Positions 8,060 to 15,513 of a stretch of DNA of 38,251 nucleotides are shown here, one piece after another (the first letter of the stretch is position 1; each line of letters opens with the position of its first letter). Source of the DNA: JBOFLG01 sp051657745. GTDB taxonomy: Bacteria; Actinomycetota; Actinomycetes; Actinomycetales; Dermatophilaceae. The notes below the pieces were generated by a model, which saw only the letters and a program-made list of their open reading frames with translations, made no database searches and was not told where the DNA came from. The position numbers were made by a program, and so were the translations under genes. The stretch lies in NCBI GenBank assembly GCA_051657745.1, contig JBOFLG010000059.1, forward strand, positions 1 through 38,251. The letters are read 5' to 3'.

Positions 8060-9103
8060 TCACTGTACAGGCGAGCCGAGCGCCCGCCCGAGCGCCCGGG
8101 GGCTGGCGAGGAAACCCACCCCCCAGGACCAGTGCATGGTAGCCAGCGCGACCGGTGTCAGCACCCGCGCAGCTCCCGGCTCGCCCCGGCCGATGACGAC
8201 CCCGCCCACGACCACACCGGCGAGGTAACCGAGCGGCACCAGCACCGCCGGCCACCACCACGGTGCGAGCGCGGTGGCCGCCGTGACGCCCACGACCATG
8301 GTGGGAGCGGCGAGGTACCGGGCAGTCAGCGTGCCGGCGTGGGCGCGCGACACCGCACGGCGCCACCGGCCGTACTGCCGGTACTGGCGGGACAGGGCGC
8401 GCACGCTGGCCCGCGGCCGGTAGGTGACCCGTAGCCGCGGGCTGAACCACACCACGCCTCCGGTGGCTCGGATGCGGTGGTTCAGCTCCCAGTCTTGGGC
8501 GCGGGTGAAGCGGGTGTCGTAGCCGCCGACCCGGTCCAGCGCCGAGCGCCGGAACGCCCCGAGGTAGACGGTGTCGACCGGCCCCGCCGCGCCGCCGGTG
8601 TGGAACCGGCCACCGCCGACCCCCAACCGGCTGCGCATGGCACAGGCGACGGCCCGCTCGAACGGGGTCGTGCCGCGGGCGTCCATGGTGCCGCCGACGG
8701 TGTCCGCGCCGGTCTCGTCGAGCACGGCGACCGCGGTGGAGACATAGTCGCCGGGGATCTCGGCGTGCCCGTCGACCCGCACCACGACGGCGCCGGTGGA
8801 GCCGGCCACCGCCGCGTTGAGCGCGTCGGGGGTCCGGCCGGTGGGATTGGCGACGAGTACGACCCGGGAGTCCTCGTCCGCGAGGCGGCCGGCCACGTCA
8901 TCCGTGCCATCGGTGGACGGCCCGAGTGCGAGCACCACCTCCAGCGGCCCGGACCAGTCCTGGCCGAGCACCTGGCGCACCGCCGCCTCGAGGTGCCGCT
9001 CCTCGTTCAGGATTGGCATGACCACACTGACCCGCGGCAGGGCCGGGTCGGATGCCGTGGACGTCGCCTCCGTGGGCCGGTGCGGAGCGGGGTGCGCGGT
9101 CAT
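8060..9103 (-). CDS. Family 2 glycosyltransferase, ExoA-like, membrane-anchored
   Basis: 347 residues. The GT-A domain spans residues about 20-260: VSVVMPILNEERHLEAAV at the start, VVRVDGHAEI as the DxD-type metal motif in the DGH form seen in succinoglycan ExoA-like enzymes, and RAQDWELNHRIRATGG with the acceptor-side ED. Two or three C-terminal hydrophobic segments (about 275-320) anchor it to the membrane. The ATG at 9103 is chosen because residues before it come from the LCP remnant upstream and do not belong to the fold. Only 7 nt separate that remnant's stop from this ATG, so the gene was probably once coupled to an LCP gene. It likely elongates the polymer exported by the wzm/wzt pair. 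Confidence 0.86.
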   Translation of the reverse strand: MTAHPAPHRPTEATSTASDPALPRVSVVMPILNEERHLEAAVRQVLGQDWSGPLEVVLALGPSTDGTDDVAGRLADEDSRVVLVANPTGRTPDALNAAVAGSTGAVVVRVDGHAEIPGDYVSTAVAVLDETGADTVGGTMDARGTTPFERAVACAMRSRLGVGGGRFHTGGAAGPVDTVYLGAFRRSALDRVGGYDTRFTRAQDWELNHRIRATGGVVWFSPRLRVTYRPRASVRALSRQYRQYGRWRRAVSRAHAGTLTARYLAAPTMVVGVTAATALAPWWWPAVLVPLGYLAGVVVGGVVIGRGEPGAARVLTPVALATMHWSWGVGFLASPRALGRALGSPVQ

Positions 9104-9106
9104 CGG

Positions 9107-9161
9107 GGCATCATCCCGCAGTGCACATCGCGCTGAGGTCGGCGGCCTCGGCGCCGGGGTC
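9107..9161 (+). repeat. Diverged 55-bp direct repeat, copy 1 (LCP 3' end)
   Basis: It aligns with 10805-10859 at 47 of 55 positions by manual alignment, without gaps. Most differences are silent in the LCP reading frame. The two copies bracket the two-gene membrane-lipid insert. Confidence 0.8.
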
Positions 9162-9170
9162 TCCGTCCCG
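9111..9170 (-). pseudogene. Remnant of the 3' end of an LCP gene
   Basis: Read on the minus strand, the last codons before the TGA at 9111-9113 give DGDPGAEAADLSAMCTAG. This closely matches the end of the intact LCP protein at 10809-12293, GTDPDAETADLGAVCAAG. Upstream of about 9170 the similarity fades, and by 9244 another gene ends, so no functional LCP domain remains. The remnant lies directly upstream of the glycosyltransferase start. Confidence 0.7.
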
Positions 9171-9243
9171 AGAAGCGGGCCCGTGCGTCGCGCGCTCGTC
9201 ACCTCTGGTGGCCAGGTCGCGGGTCATCTGACCCAGCACCCGA

Positions 9244-9762
9244 TCAGGTCGCGGCGGCAATTGGGGTGGCGATCACGGTCAAACGCGCCAGCCGGCCGAG
9301 GAAGACGGTGACCGCGAAGAGCAGCAAGGGTGTTCTGCGGACGCCGGCCAACGCGGAGACCACAGCCAACGGAGGCAACCCGATCGTGGCACTGACCAAC
9401 ACAACCGGGGCAGCGGTCCATGGCCGGTCCAGGTAGATGAGCATCGCCTGGCTCCACCGCCTGATTCGCTGCCGCCACGCTGGCAGACTCGCCGGCTCGC
9501 GCTGAGGGTGCCAACGCGCCTGCCAGCGGTCTAGCGTGGCCGAGCCGCGCCGGGCGGCAACGAACACGACACATTTGCCCACCGTCGTGCCCGTCGTCAC
9601 GGCCACCACGAGAGCGAACCACGGCATCCTGGCGCCAGCGACGACGGCAGCGAACGCCTCGACGTTGAGAATCGGGAGCAGCGCCGAGCCGAAGCCGAAA
9701 ACGGCCGCTCCGAGCAGCGCCGTCAGGCCACCGTCACTGCCGAGCAACTCATCGAGCGACAA
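9244..9762 (-). CDS. Putative VTT/DedA-like membrane protein
   Basis: 172 residues with about four to five hydrophobic segments. The N-terminal GFGSALLPILNVEAFAAVVA followed by VVAVTTGTTVGKCVVFVAAR resembles the YqaA-type VTT (SNARE-associated/DedA) family, which includes phospholipid scramblases and polyprenyl-phosphate transporters. The only available start is TTG at 9762, since an in-frame stop lies a few codons upstream; it overlaps the preceding CDP-alcohol phosphatidyltransferase gene by 14 bp. The pair is therefore translationally coupled, and a role in moving or placing the lipid made by the partner is a reasonable inference. The family call rests on pattern only. Confidence 0.6.
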   Translation of the reverse strand: MSLDELLGSDGGLTALLGAAVFGFGSALLPILNVEAFAAVVAGARMPWFALVVAVTTGTTVGKCVVFVAARRGSATLDRWQARWHPQREPASLPAWRQRIRRWSQAMLIYLDRPWTAAPVVLVSATIGLPPLAVVSALAGVRRTPLLLFAVTVFLGRLARLTVIATPIAAAT

Positions 9763-10405
9763 GGCCGTTCCCCATCACGGCGCGCAGGCGAACTACCCCG
9801 TAGACCTTCACTGCCGTCACCACCAGCGCCACGACTGATGCGGCCCAAATCCAACCGATGAGGCACAGAATGATGACCGCAGACGTATTGACTGCCTTCG
9901 CCGGGAGGGACCAATTGATTGTGTAGAGACGCTGATCGATCTCACCAAAGTAGTTGGGGCCGCGCACGTTCCAGTACAAGAAACTGAGCGAAAGCATCGT
10001 ATCGATCACCGTGAACTGGATGAGGAATATGGCGACGGGCACCACCACCTCAGGGTTCGTCGTGACGAACGCCAGGGCCGCGATCGTCGTACATGCCCGG
10101 TCGCTGATGATGTCGAGGACGGCGCCAATACGAGTCTCCTGATTGAGGCTGCGCGCGAGGACGCCGTCGAGGATGTCACCAACCCAGTAGGTGAGGTAGG
10201 CAGCGACGAGGAGCGACCGGCTGCCGTCGTGGATGGCGGCGATCCCCAGCAGCATGGACGCAAGGGTTCGCAGCCCCGTCATCCAGTTCGCGAGTGTGGT
10301 GATCGGCTCATGCGGAATGTGCGATGGAGAGCCGTCACCGGCGACTCGCTGCACCCGCGTCGCAGCACGTGGCCGCGACGCGCCACTGGCACGCCGAGGG
10401 CTCAA
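9749..10405 (-). CDS. CDP-alcohol phosphatidyltransferase
   Basis: 218 residues if the TTG at 10405 is the start, or 201 from the GTG at 10354. The core has the full family motif Dx2DGx2ARx8Gx3Dx3D in GDILDGVLAR...GAVLDIISD (about residues 75-100), which binds the CDP-diacylglycerol and metal ions. About six hydrophobic helices follow the family pattern. It transfers a phosphatidyl group from CDP-diacylglycerol to an alcohol such as glycerol phosphate, inositol phosphate or serine; the acceptor cannot be read from the motif. The TTG start overlaps the stop of a small upstream frame as TTGA. The gene and its VTT-like partner sit in a lower-GC insert. Confidence 0.85.
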   Translation of the reverse strand: MSPRRASGASRPRAATRVQRVAGDGSPSHIPHEPITTLANWMTGLRTLASMLLGIAAIHDGSRSLLVAAYLTYWVGDILDGVLARSLNQETRIGAVLDIISDRACTTIAALAFVTTNPEVVVPVAIFLIQFTVIDTMLSLSFLYWNVRGPNYFGEIDQRLYTINWSLPAKAVNTSAVIILCLIGWIWAASVVALVVTAVKVYGVVRLRAVMGNGLVAR

Positions 10406-10808
10406 CGAACGGGTTCCGATGACCGAATTTCAGACAGGAATTGCGCCACTTCCCTCATCGTGCCGGATGATTCCCAGTCGCTATGCATCGTCGTTGCATC
10501 CTCGGGCATTTGTGGGCGGCGGGTGGTTGTCATCGTGCATTGACGATTCGCGGTTTGAGCGCTTTCAATGCCTAATGAGCCCATGCCCCTCAATGAGATT
10601 TTCCCTGGCGTGTCACTCGCCGTATGGGGACACCAACCGTACCATCGCGATGACGAGCCTTTTGGCTACGGGGAGTGGCACTCGGGACGAGTCCGTGACG
10701 ATGCCGCTCGTATCAACGAGCACCACTCTGGTGCGATGCGGCCCCGCGGAGCCACATCACGGATGCCCCGAAACCTGGGTGCGTCAGTTCCCGGCCGGCG
10801 CCGCGGCA
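10406..10808. other. Lower-GC tract without a confident gene
   Basis: About 400 bp between the insert's first gene and the LCP stop. Base composition is visibly poorer in GC than the flanks, and codon-position bias is absent. A 63-codon minus-strand frame (10402-10593, or from the ATG at 10533) ends in TTGA overlap with the phosphatidyltransferase start, but its sequence is not recognisable. The tract probably holds the promoter of the insert. It may be foreign DNA. Confidence 0.5.
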
Positions 10809-10859
10809 TCATCCCGCAGCGCACACCGCACCGAGGTCGGCGGTCTCGGCATCCGGGTC
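10805..10859 (+). repeat. Diverged 55-bp direct repeat, copy 2 (LCP 3' end)
   Basis: This is the counterpart of 9107-9161. It covers the last 17 codons and stop of the intact LCP gene plus a few downstream bases, including the shared GGATGATGCC just after the stop on the minus strand. Confidence 0.8.
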
Positions 10860-12293
10860 GGTGCCCGGGTTCTGCATCACCGCAGGCGGGCTGGCGCGGG
10901 GCGCCGGTCGCCCGCTGCCGCCGGTCGACGCCGCCGCCTTCCGGCCCCGCTCGGAGCTGCGGATAGTCGCGGCCACGGCGTCGCGCACCACGTCGGGGTC
11001 GTAATCCCACGGCTCGATCAGGGGCGGCACGAAGTTCACCGCCGTGATCCGCTCGGCCTTGGTCTTCACCGCGAGGTCGCCCAGCGCCGGCAGCGCGCTC
11101 CGCGGGATGTCGGTACGCACGACCCCGCTGGCCGCGTCGAGGATCCCGCCGAGGCGAAGCACGAGAGTGGGCGGGTCGAGTTGACCCAGCAGCGCGGTGA
11201 CCACACAGCGCTGCCGCGCCATCCGCTCGTAGTTGGTCGACCCCTCGCGGCTTCGGGCGTACCAGAGCGCCCGCGGCCCGTCGAGGGTCTGCACCCCCGG
11301 TTCGAGGTACCCCGACACCGCGCTCGACCCACCACCCATCGGCGTGCGGCGCTGGACGTTGACGGTGAGCCCACCCACGGCATCAACCAGCCCGCTGAAC
11401 CCGGTCAGGTCGACGAGCACGTGGTACTGCACGTCCACCCCGCTCAGCGCCTCGACCGCTTCGACCGTGGCCAATACCCCCGGGTCGTCGGTGCCGGCGG
11501 GGAACTGGTCGGCGTGCTCGCGCGCCCAGGTGTATAGCCCGTTGAGCAGGCAGTCGTCGCCACACGTCCAGCCCTCGGGCATTAGGCCAGCCATCACCGA
11601 CCCGGGGCGGAACACGATGTTCTCCGTCTCGCGGGAGAAGCCGAAAAGCACCGCCCGGCCGGTGTCGGCGTCGATGCTGGCGAGTTGGATGCTGTCCGGC
11701 CGGGTCCCGAGCCGGCCGGCACCGCTGTCACCACCGAGCAGCAGGATGGTGTATCGACCGTCGACGGCCTCGAGCGCGCGGCCGGCCCCGAACACCGCCC
11801 CCACGGTGTCGCCCACCTGGCCCACGGCCCGACCGGCCCAGACCACCGACGCGGGCCCGGCCAGCAGCACCACCAGGGCGGCCAGCAGGGCTCGTCGCGC
11901 ACCGCAAGCCGGCGCCGGAGTGCGACCCAGGCGCCAGGCGTCCACCAACAGGACCGCCCACAGCGCGGCGAGCCCGTACAGCGCCCATTCGGCAACCGCG
12001 AGCACCCATCGATGAGTGAGCACAGTGAGCGCCGCCGGGCGGCTGACCAGTGCGAGCGCCCCGAGCAGTGCCCCGGCGATGGCCACCACCGCGAGCACGC
12101 GCATGGCGAACCGCCCGAGTTCGCGCCGGCCGGCCACCAGTTGGGCCGACCCCGGCAGCAGCACGGTCAGGACCAGCAGTGTGACGGCCCGCCGACGGGC
12201 GACCCGCGGATCGGTTCGGCGCCGGGCGTCGGCAGTCGTGGGGGGCTCCGGCCGCACCCCTGTGAACACGGCGGACCCGTGACGGGGTCCCAT
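10809..12293 (-). CDS. LCP (LytR-CpsA-Psr) family protein with four N-terminal membrane helices
   Basis: 494 residues. LCP proteins transfer lipid-linked glycopolymers to peptidoglycan or another wall acceptor outside the membrane. About four hydrophobic helices lie at residues 36-155; most LCP proteins have one. The LCP domain runs from TILLLGGDSGAGRLGTRPDS (about 183) through LFGFSRETENI, where the usual PRDS is replaced by SRET, to GVQTLDGPRALWYARSREGS. The tail is Pro/Ala-rich and ends with one Cys. The ATG at 12293 follows AGGA by 4 nt, and a -10-like CATACT is at 12302-12307. It is divergent from the next LCP gene. Its 3' end is duplicated upstream of the glycosyltransferase gene. Confidence 0.88.
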   Translation of the reverse strand: MGPRHGSAVFTGVRPEPPTTADARRRTDPRVARRRAVTLLVLTVLLPGSAQLVAGRRELGRFAMRVLAVVAIAGALLGALALVSRPAALTVLTHRWVLAVAEWALYGLAALWAVLLVDAWRLGRTPAPACGARRALLAALVVLLAGPASVVWAGRAVGQVGDTVGAVFGAGRALEAVDGRYTILLLGGDSGAGRLGTRPDSIQLASIDADTGRAVLFGFSRETENIVFRPGSVMAGLMPEGWTCGDDCLLNGLYTWAREHADQFPAGTDDPGVLATVEAVEALSGVDVQYHVLVDLTGFSGLVDAVGGLTVNVQRRTPMGGGSSAVSGYLEPGVQTLDGPRALWYARSREGSTNYERMARQRCVVTALLGQLDPPTLVLRLGGILDAASGVVRTDIPRSALPALGDLAVKTKAERITAVNFVPPLIEPWDYDPDVVRDAVAATIRSSERGRKAAASTGGSGRPAPRASPPAVMQNPGTDPDAETADLGAVCAAG

Positions 12294-12466
12294 AAGTTCC
12301 TAGTATGGGTGGCGCGGATGCCGAGTGCGGAATGCCAGCCGGCACCGTGTGTCGCGAACCCGACCGGTCCGTGGGGCGGGATGCCAACCGGCCCGGCGAG
12401 ACGGACTGGTCCTCACCGACCGGTCCGCGAGGACGCCGATCCGCGCGCCGGGTCCAGAATGGGGAG

Positions 12467-13726
12467 ATGCCGCACCCCGATGACCGTGCCCGCCCGATCC
12501 CCCGCCGCCCGCCGGCCGGCCCGGCCGGCGATGCGTACGTCGTCGACACCCGGCGCCGCACGGCGCGGCCCACCGCACCCCCCCGAGGTGCGGGCCCGTC
12601 ATCCGCGGGCAGGCGACGGGCGGCATCCGGGCCGCCGATTCCGCCGGCCCCGGACCCGGCCGACTACGACGAGTTCGGCCGCCCCCTCCCACCCTCGGGA
12701 CCACCGCCCGGGCCGGTCGCCCCGGCGCGCGGCCGCCGGCCTCGAGGGCAAGGCCGACGCTGGCGGCGATTGCTGCTCGCCGCGCTCGTGCTCTGGTTGC
12801 TATACGTCGTCGCGGCGCCGGTGCACGCGTGGAGCACCGTGTCGCGGGCCGACACCGAGCCGGATGCCGAGCGACCGGCCACTGGGTCCGGCCGCACCTA
12901 CCTGCTCGTTGGCTCCGACAGCCGAGAGGGGCTGAGCGCGCAAGACCGGTCGCGGCTCGCCACCGGAAGCGCCACGGGTCGGCGCACCGACTCGATCATC
13001 CTTGTGCACGTGCCCGACGGCGGCGGCCGCTCCGCGCTGATCTCCATTCCCCGCGACAGTTACCTCGCGGTGCCCGGAAACGGGAAGCAGAAGGTCAATG
13101 CCGCGTTCGCGATCGGCGGCCCCGAGTTGCTCGTGCAGACCCTCGAAAAGGCCACCGGCCTGCGCGTGGACGGGTACGTCGAGATTGGTTTCGGTGGCTT
13201 CGCCAGCGTGGTCGATAGCGTTGACGGGGTCGAGATCTGCGTCAAGAAGGCGATCAAGGACAAGCGCGCTGGGCTCGACCTGCAAGCCGGCTGCCAGACC
13301 CTCGACGGCGCCACCTCCTTGGGCTACGTGCGAGCGCGCTACTCCGACCCGCGCGGCGACCTGGGCCGGGCCGAGCGCCAGCGGGAGTTTCTCGGTGCCG
13401 TGATGCGAAAGGCGGCCACTCCCTCGACGGTGCTGGTGCCGTGGCGCTGGTGGGGCTTCACCCACAGCGCCGCCGGCGGCGTGCTGGTCGGAGAGGACAC
13501 CTCGCTCACCGACGCCGCGCGGGTCCTGCGCACCCTGCAGCAGGTCTCCTCCGGCACCACGCTGAGCCTGGTCGTGCCGCTCTCCTCGGTCAACGCCACC
13601 ACCGACGCCGGCAGTTCAGTGCTGTGGGATGACGACCTGGCTGGCTCCCTGTTCACGTCGCTGCGCGAGGGCCAGCCCCTCGACGCGCCGCCCCCGGGCA
13701 CCGACGGCCGGCCGTCGGGCGGATGA
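12467..13726 (+). CDS. LCP family protein
   Basis: 419 residues. A long Pro/Arg-rich cytoplasmic segment (1-100) leads to one membrane helix (LLLAALVLWLLYVVAAPV, about 103-120). The LCP domain begins with TYLLVGSDSREG, followed by RRTDSIILVHV, the catalytic-type SIPRDSY, and later TLDGATSLGYVRARYSDPRGDLGRAERQREF, whose Arg residues bind the polyprenyl pyrophosphate. It likely joins an envelope polymer to the wall. The ATG at 12467 was chosen because it lies 6 nt after a -10-like CAGAAT at 12455-12460, while the longer frame from 12305 starts in sequence without family similarity. The next LCP gene follows on the same strand after about 107 bp. Confidence 0.87.
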   Translation: MPHPDDRARPIPRRPPAGPAGDAYVVDTRRRTARPTAPPRGAGPSSAGRRRAASGPPIPPAPDPADYDEFGRPLPPSGPPPGPVAPARGRRPRGQGRRWRRLLLAALVLWLLYVVAAPVHAWSTVSRADTEPDAERPATGSGRTYLLVGSDSREGLSAQDRSRLATGSATGRRTDSIILVHVPDGGGRSALISIPRDSYLAVPGNGKQKVNAAFAIGGPELLVQTLEKATGLRVDGYVEIGFGGFASVVDSVDGVEICVKKAIKDKRAGLDLQAGCQTLDGATSLGYVRARYSDPRGDLGRAERQREFLGAVMRKAATPSTVLVPWRWWGFTHSAAGGVLVGEDTSLTDAARVLRTLQQVSSGTTLSLVVPLSSVNATTDAGSSVLWDDDLAGSLFTSLREGQPLDAPPPGTDGRPSGG

Positions 13727-13771
13727 CGGGCCCGAGGCGTCATCCGGCTCGGCCCTCCCATCCGGCGTCGC

Positions 13772-13777
13772 TACACT
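13772..13777 (+). promoter_or_regulatory. -10 box (TACACT) for the third LCP gene
   Basis: TACACT lies about 57 nt before the GTG at 13834, leaving a leader of about 50 nt with a GAGGAGC ribosome-binding site. Unlike most promoters in this window it is not leaderless. Confidence 0.4.
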
Positions 13778-13833
13778 CGCCCGCGGACGGCCGGGGTCTG
13801 GTCTCCGAACCAGCACGGCGACGAGGAGCGACA

Positions 13834-15354
13834 GTGAACCGCGAGCGCGAGTGGCGTGACTCCACGTCCACTCTCCGGCGACCGGCCGAGGTCACCACCA
13901 GCCGGCGCGATGTGCGCCCGCGGTCGGCGAGCAGGTGGCGGCGCTGGCTCACGGTGCTCCTGGTGACCGCACTGCTGATCGGCGGTGGAACTGCTGCGTT
14001 CGCGGCCTGGCGGCTCAATGCCAACGTCACCCGGGTCGACGTATCGGACGCTCTCGGCGACCGCCCGGCACCGACCGAAGCCGTCAATCTGCTGCTGCTC
14101 GGCTCGGACAGCCGTGAGGGCGAGGGCAACGACAGATACGGCACCGACGCCGACCGGGGCGTGAAGTCCGACACCAACCTCCTGGTGCATCTCGCGGCGG
14201 ACCGGTCGTGGGCCACGGTGGTGTCGATCCCCCGCGACTCCATGGTGCCGGCACCCGACGACTGCTCGGCCGACGCGCCGCGCGAGGAGTGGGAGGTGCG
14301 GCAGTGGAACCACAACTACCGCGAGGGCGGGGTCGGCTGCCTCATCCGCACCCTGGAGGGAAACACCGAGCTGTTCGTCGACCACTACGCCGTGGTCGAC
14401 TTCCGCGGCTTCACCACCATGGTCGACGCCCTTGGCGGCGTCGACGTGTGCTCCGCGGAGCCGATCGACGACCAGAACTCGGGTTTGACCCTGGCGGCCG
14501 GGCGAGCCCGCCTCGACGGCGAGGACGCGCTCGCCTATGTGCGCACCCGCAAGTCCGTGGGCGACGGCTCCGACCTGGGCCGGATCGAGCGGCAACAGGC
14601 GTTTCTGTCGTCGGTGGTGCAGGGGGCCACATCGAGCCAACTACTCGCCCGGCCGGACCGGCTCTATCGCTTTCTCGACGCAGCCACCAGCGCGCTGACC
14701 ACCGACCCCGACCTGGGCATCGGGACGATGCAGGACCTGGCCACCAGCCTGCAGGGAATCGGCCTCGGCCAGGTCGAATTCGTCACCGTGCCGAGCGAGG
14801 CCTACCCGGAGGACCTCAACCGGGTGCAGTGGTCCGCGAGCGCGGATCGCATCTGGGCGGCCCTGCGCGCGGACCGGCGGATCAACGCACCGGAGCCGTC
14901 GGCGTCATCCGCTCCGTCAGCCTCGGCGACGCCGTCCGGGCCGCTGACCGTCCGGCCTGACCAGGTCGAGGCGGTGCGGGTGCTCAACGGGAGCGGGACC
15001 CCAGGACTGGCCCGACAGGCCGTCGCCGCCCTGGAGGTGCAGGGCTTCACCGGGCTCGACGTCGACGAGGCCCAGGTCAGCGCGGCCGGCACCGTGGTGG
15101 CTTACTCCGGCACCGACCCGGATGACGCACGCACGGTCGCCGCGGCGTTCCCGGGCTCGCGCGTCGCTCGCGCCGGTGGGCTCGGCGACACGGTGCAGGT
15201 CACGCTCGGCCAGCGCTCGCTGCCGGTGGCCGAGGTGCCGAACCGACGTGGCTCGGAGCCACTTCCGTCGCCGACGCTGTCGCCCAACGCGCCGACCCCG
15301 AGCACCGAGCCGGCCATCGCGGCACGCACTGCCGACGCCGACATCTGCACCTGA
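13834..15354 (+). CDS. LCP family protein with C-terminal LytR_C domain
   Basis: 506 residues. One membrane helix lies at about residues 43-65. The LCP domain includes LLLLGSDSREG, SDTNLLVHL, VVSIPRDSM, and ALAYVRTRKSVGDGSDLGRIERQQ. A Ser/Ala/Pro linker (about 350-365) leads to a LytR_C-type domain that starts with VEAVRVLNGSGTPGLARQAV. The GTG at 13834 has GAGGAGC 4 nt upstream; the longer frame overlaps the previous gene and is rejected. The C-terminal residues ADADIC echo the Cys-containing ends of the other LCP genes here. Three LCP genes next to an exporter and sugar-nucleotide genes suggest several polymers or partly redundant ligases. Confidence 0.9.
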   Translation: MNREREWRDSTSTLRRPAEVTTSRRDVRPRSASRWRRWLTVLLVTALLIGGGTAAFAAWRLNANVTRVDVSDALGDRPAPTEAVNLLLLGSDSREGEGNDRYGTDADRGVKSDTNLLVHLAADRSWATVVSIPRDSMVPAPDDCSADAPREEWEVRQWNHNYREGGVGCLIRTLEGNTELFVDHYAVVDFRGFTTMVDALGGVDVCSAEPIDDQNSGLTLAAGRARLDGEDALAYVRTRKSVGDGSDLGRIERQQAFLSSVVQGATSSQLLARPDRLYRFLDAATSALTTDPDLGIGTMQDLATSLQGIGLGQVEFVTVPSEAYPEDLNRVQWSASADRIWAALRADRRINAPEPSASSAPSASATPSGPLTVRPDQVEAVRVLNGSGTPGLARQAVAALEVQGFTGLDVDEAQVSAAGTVVAYSGTDPDDARTVAAAFPGSRVARAGGLGDTVQVTLGQRSLPVAEVPNRRGSEPLPSPTLSPNAPTPSTEPAIAARTADADICT

Positions 15355-15361
15355 GCCCGCA

Positions 15362-15400
15362 CGACCCGGCCGAGTCGCCAGTGCGGGAACGGCCGGGTCG
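15362..15400 (+). terminator. Hairpin after the third LCP gene
   Basis: A perfect 11-bp inverted repeat (CGACCCGGCCG at 15362-15372 and its complement at 15390-15400) encloses a 17-nt loop, starting 8 nt after the LCP stop. There is no T-tract. Confidence 0.6.
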
Positions 15401-15513
15401 CCGTGCGCGCGAAGAAATTGCCCCGAACTGCCCACGTGTCGCTGGGGTTGACCGTCGCTGGTGCGCTCGTTAGCGTCGGCAGCAACCACATCGAGACTTC
15501 CCCGGGGCGGACG

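Noticed and set aside
10233..11537. 434-codon plus-strand frame over the lipid insert and LCP gene
   Set aside because: It crosses the antisense of two recognisable genes and the low-GC tract, with no consistent codon bias or motif.
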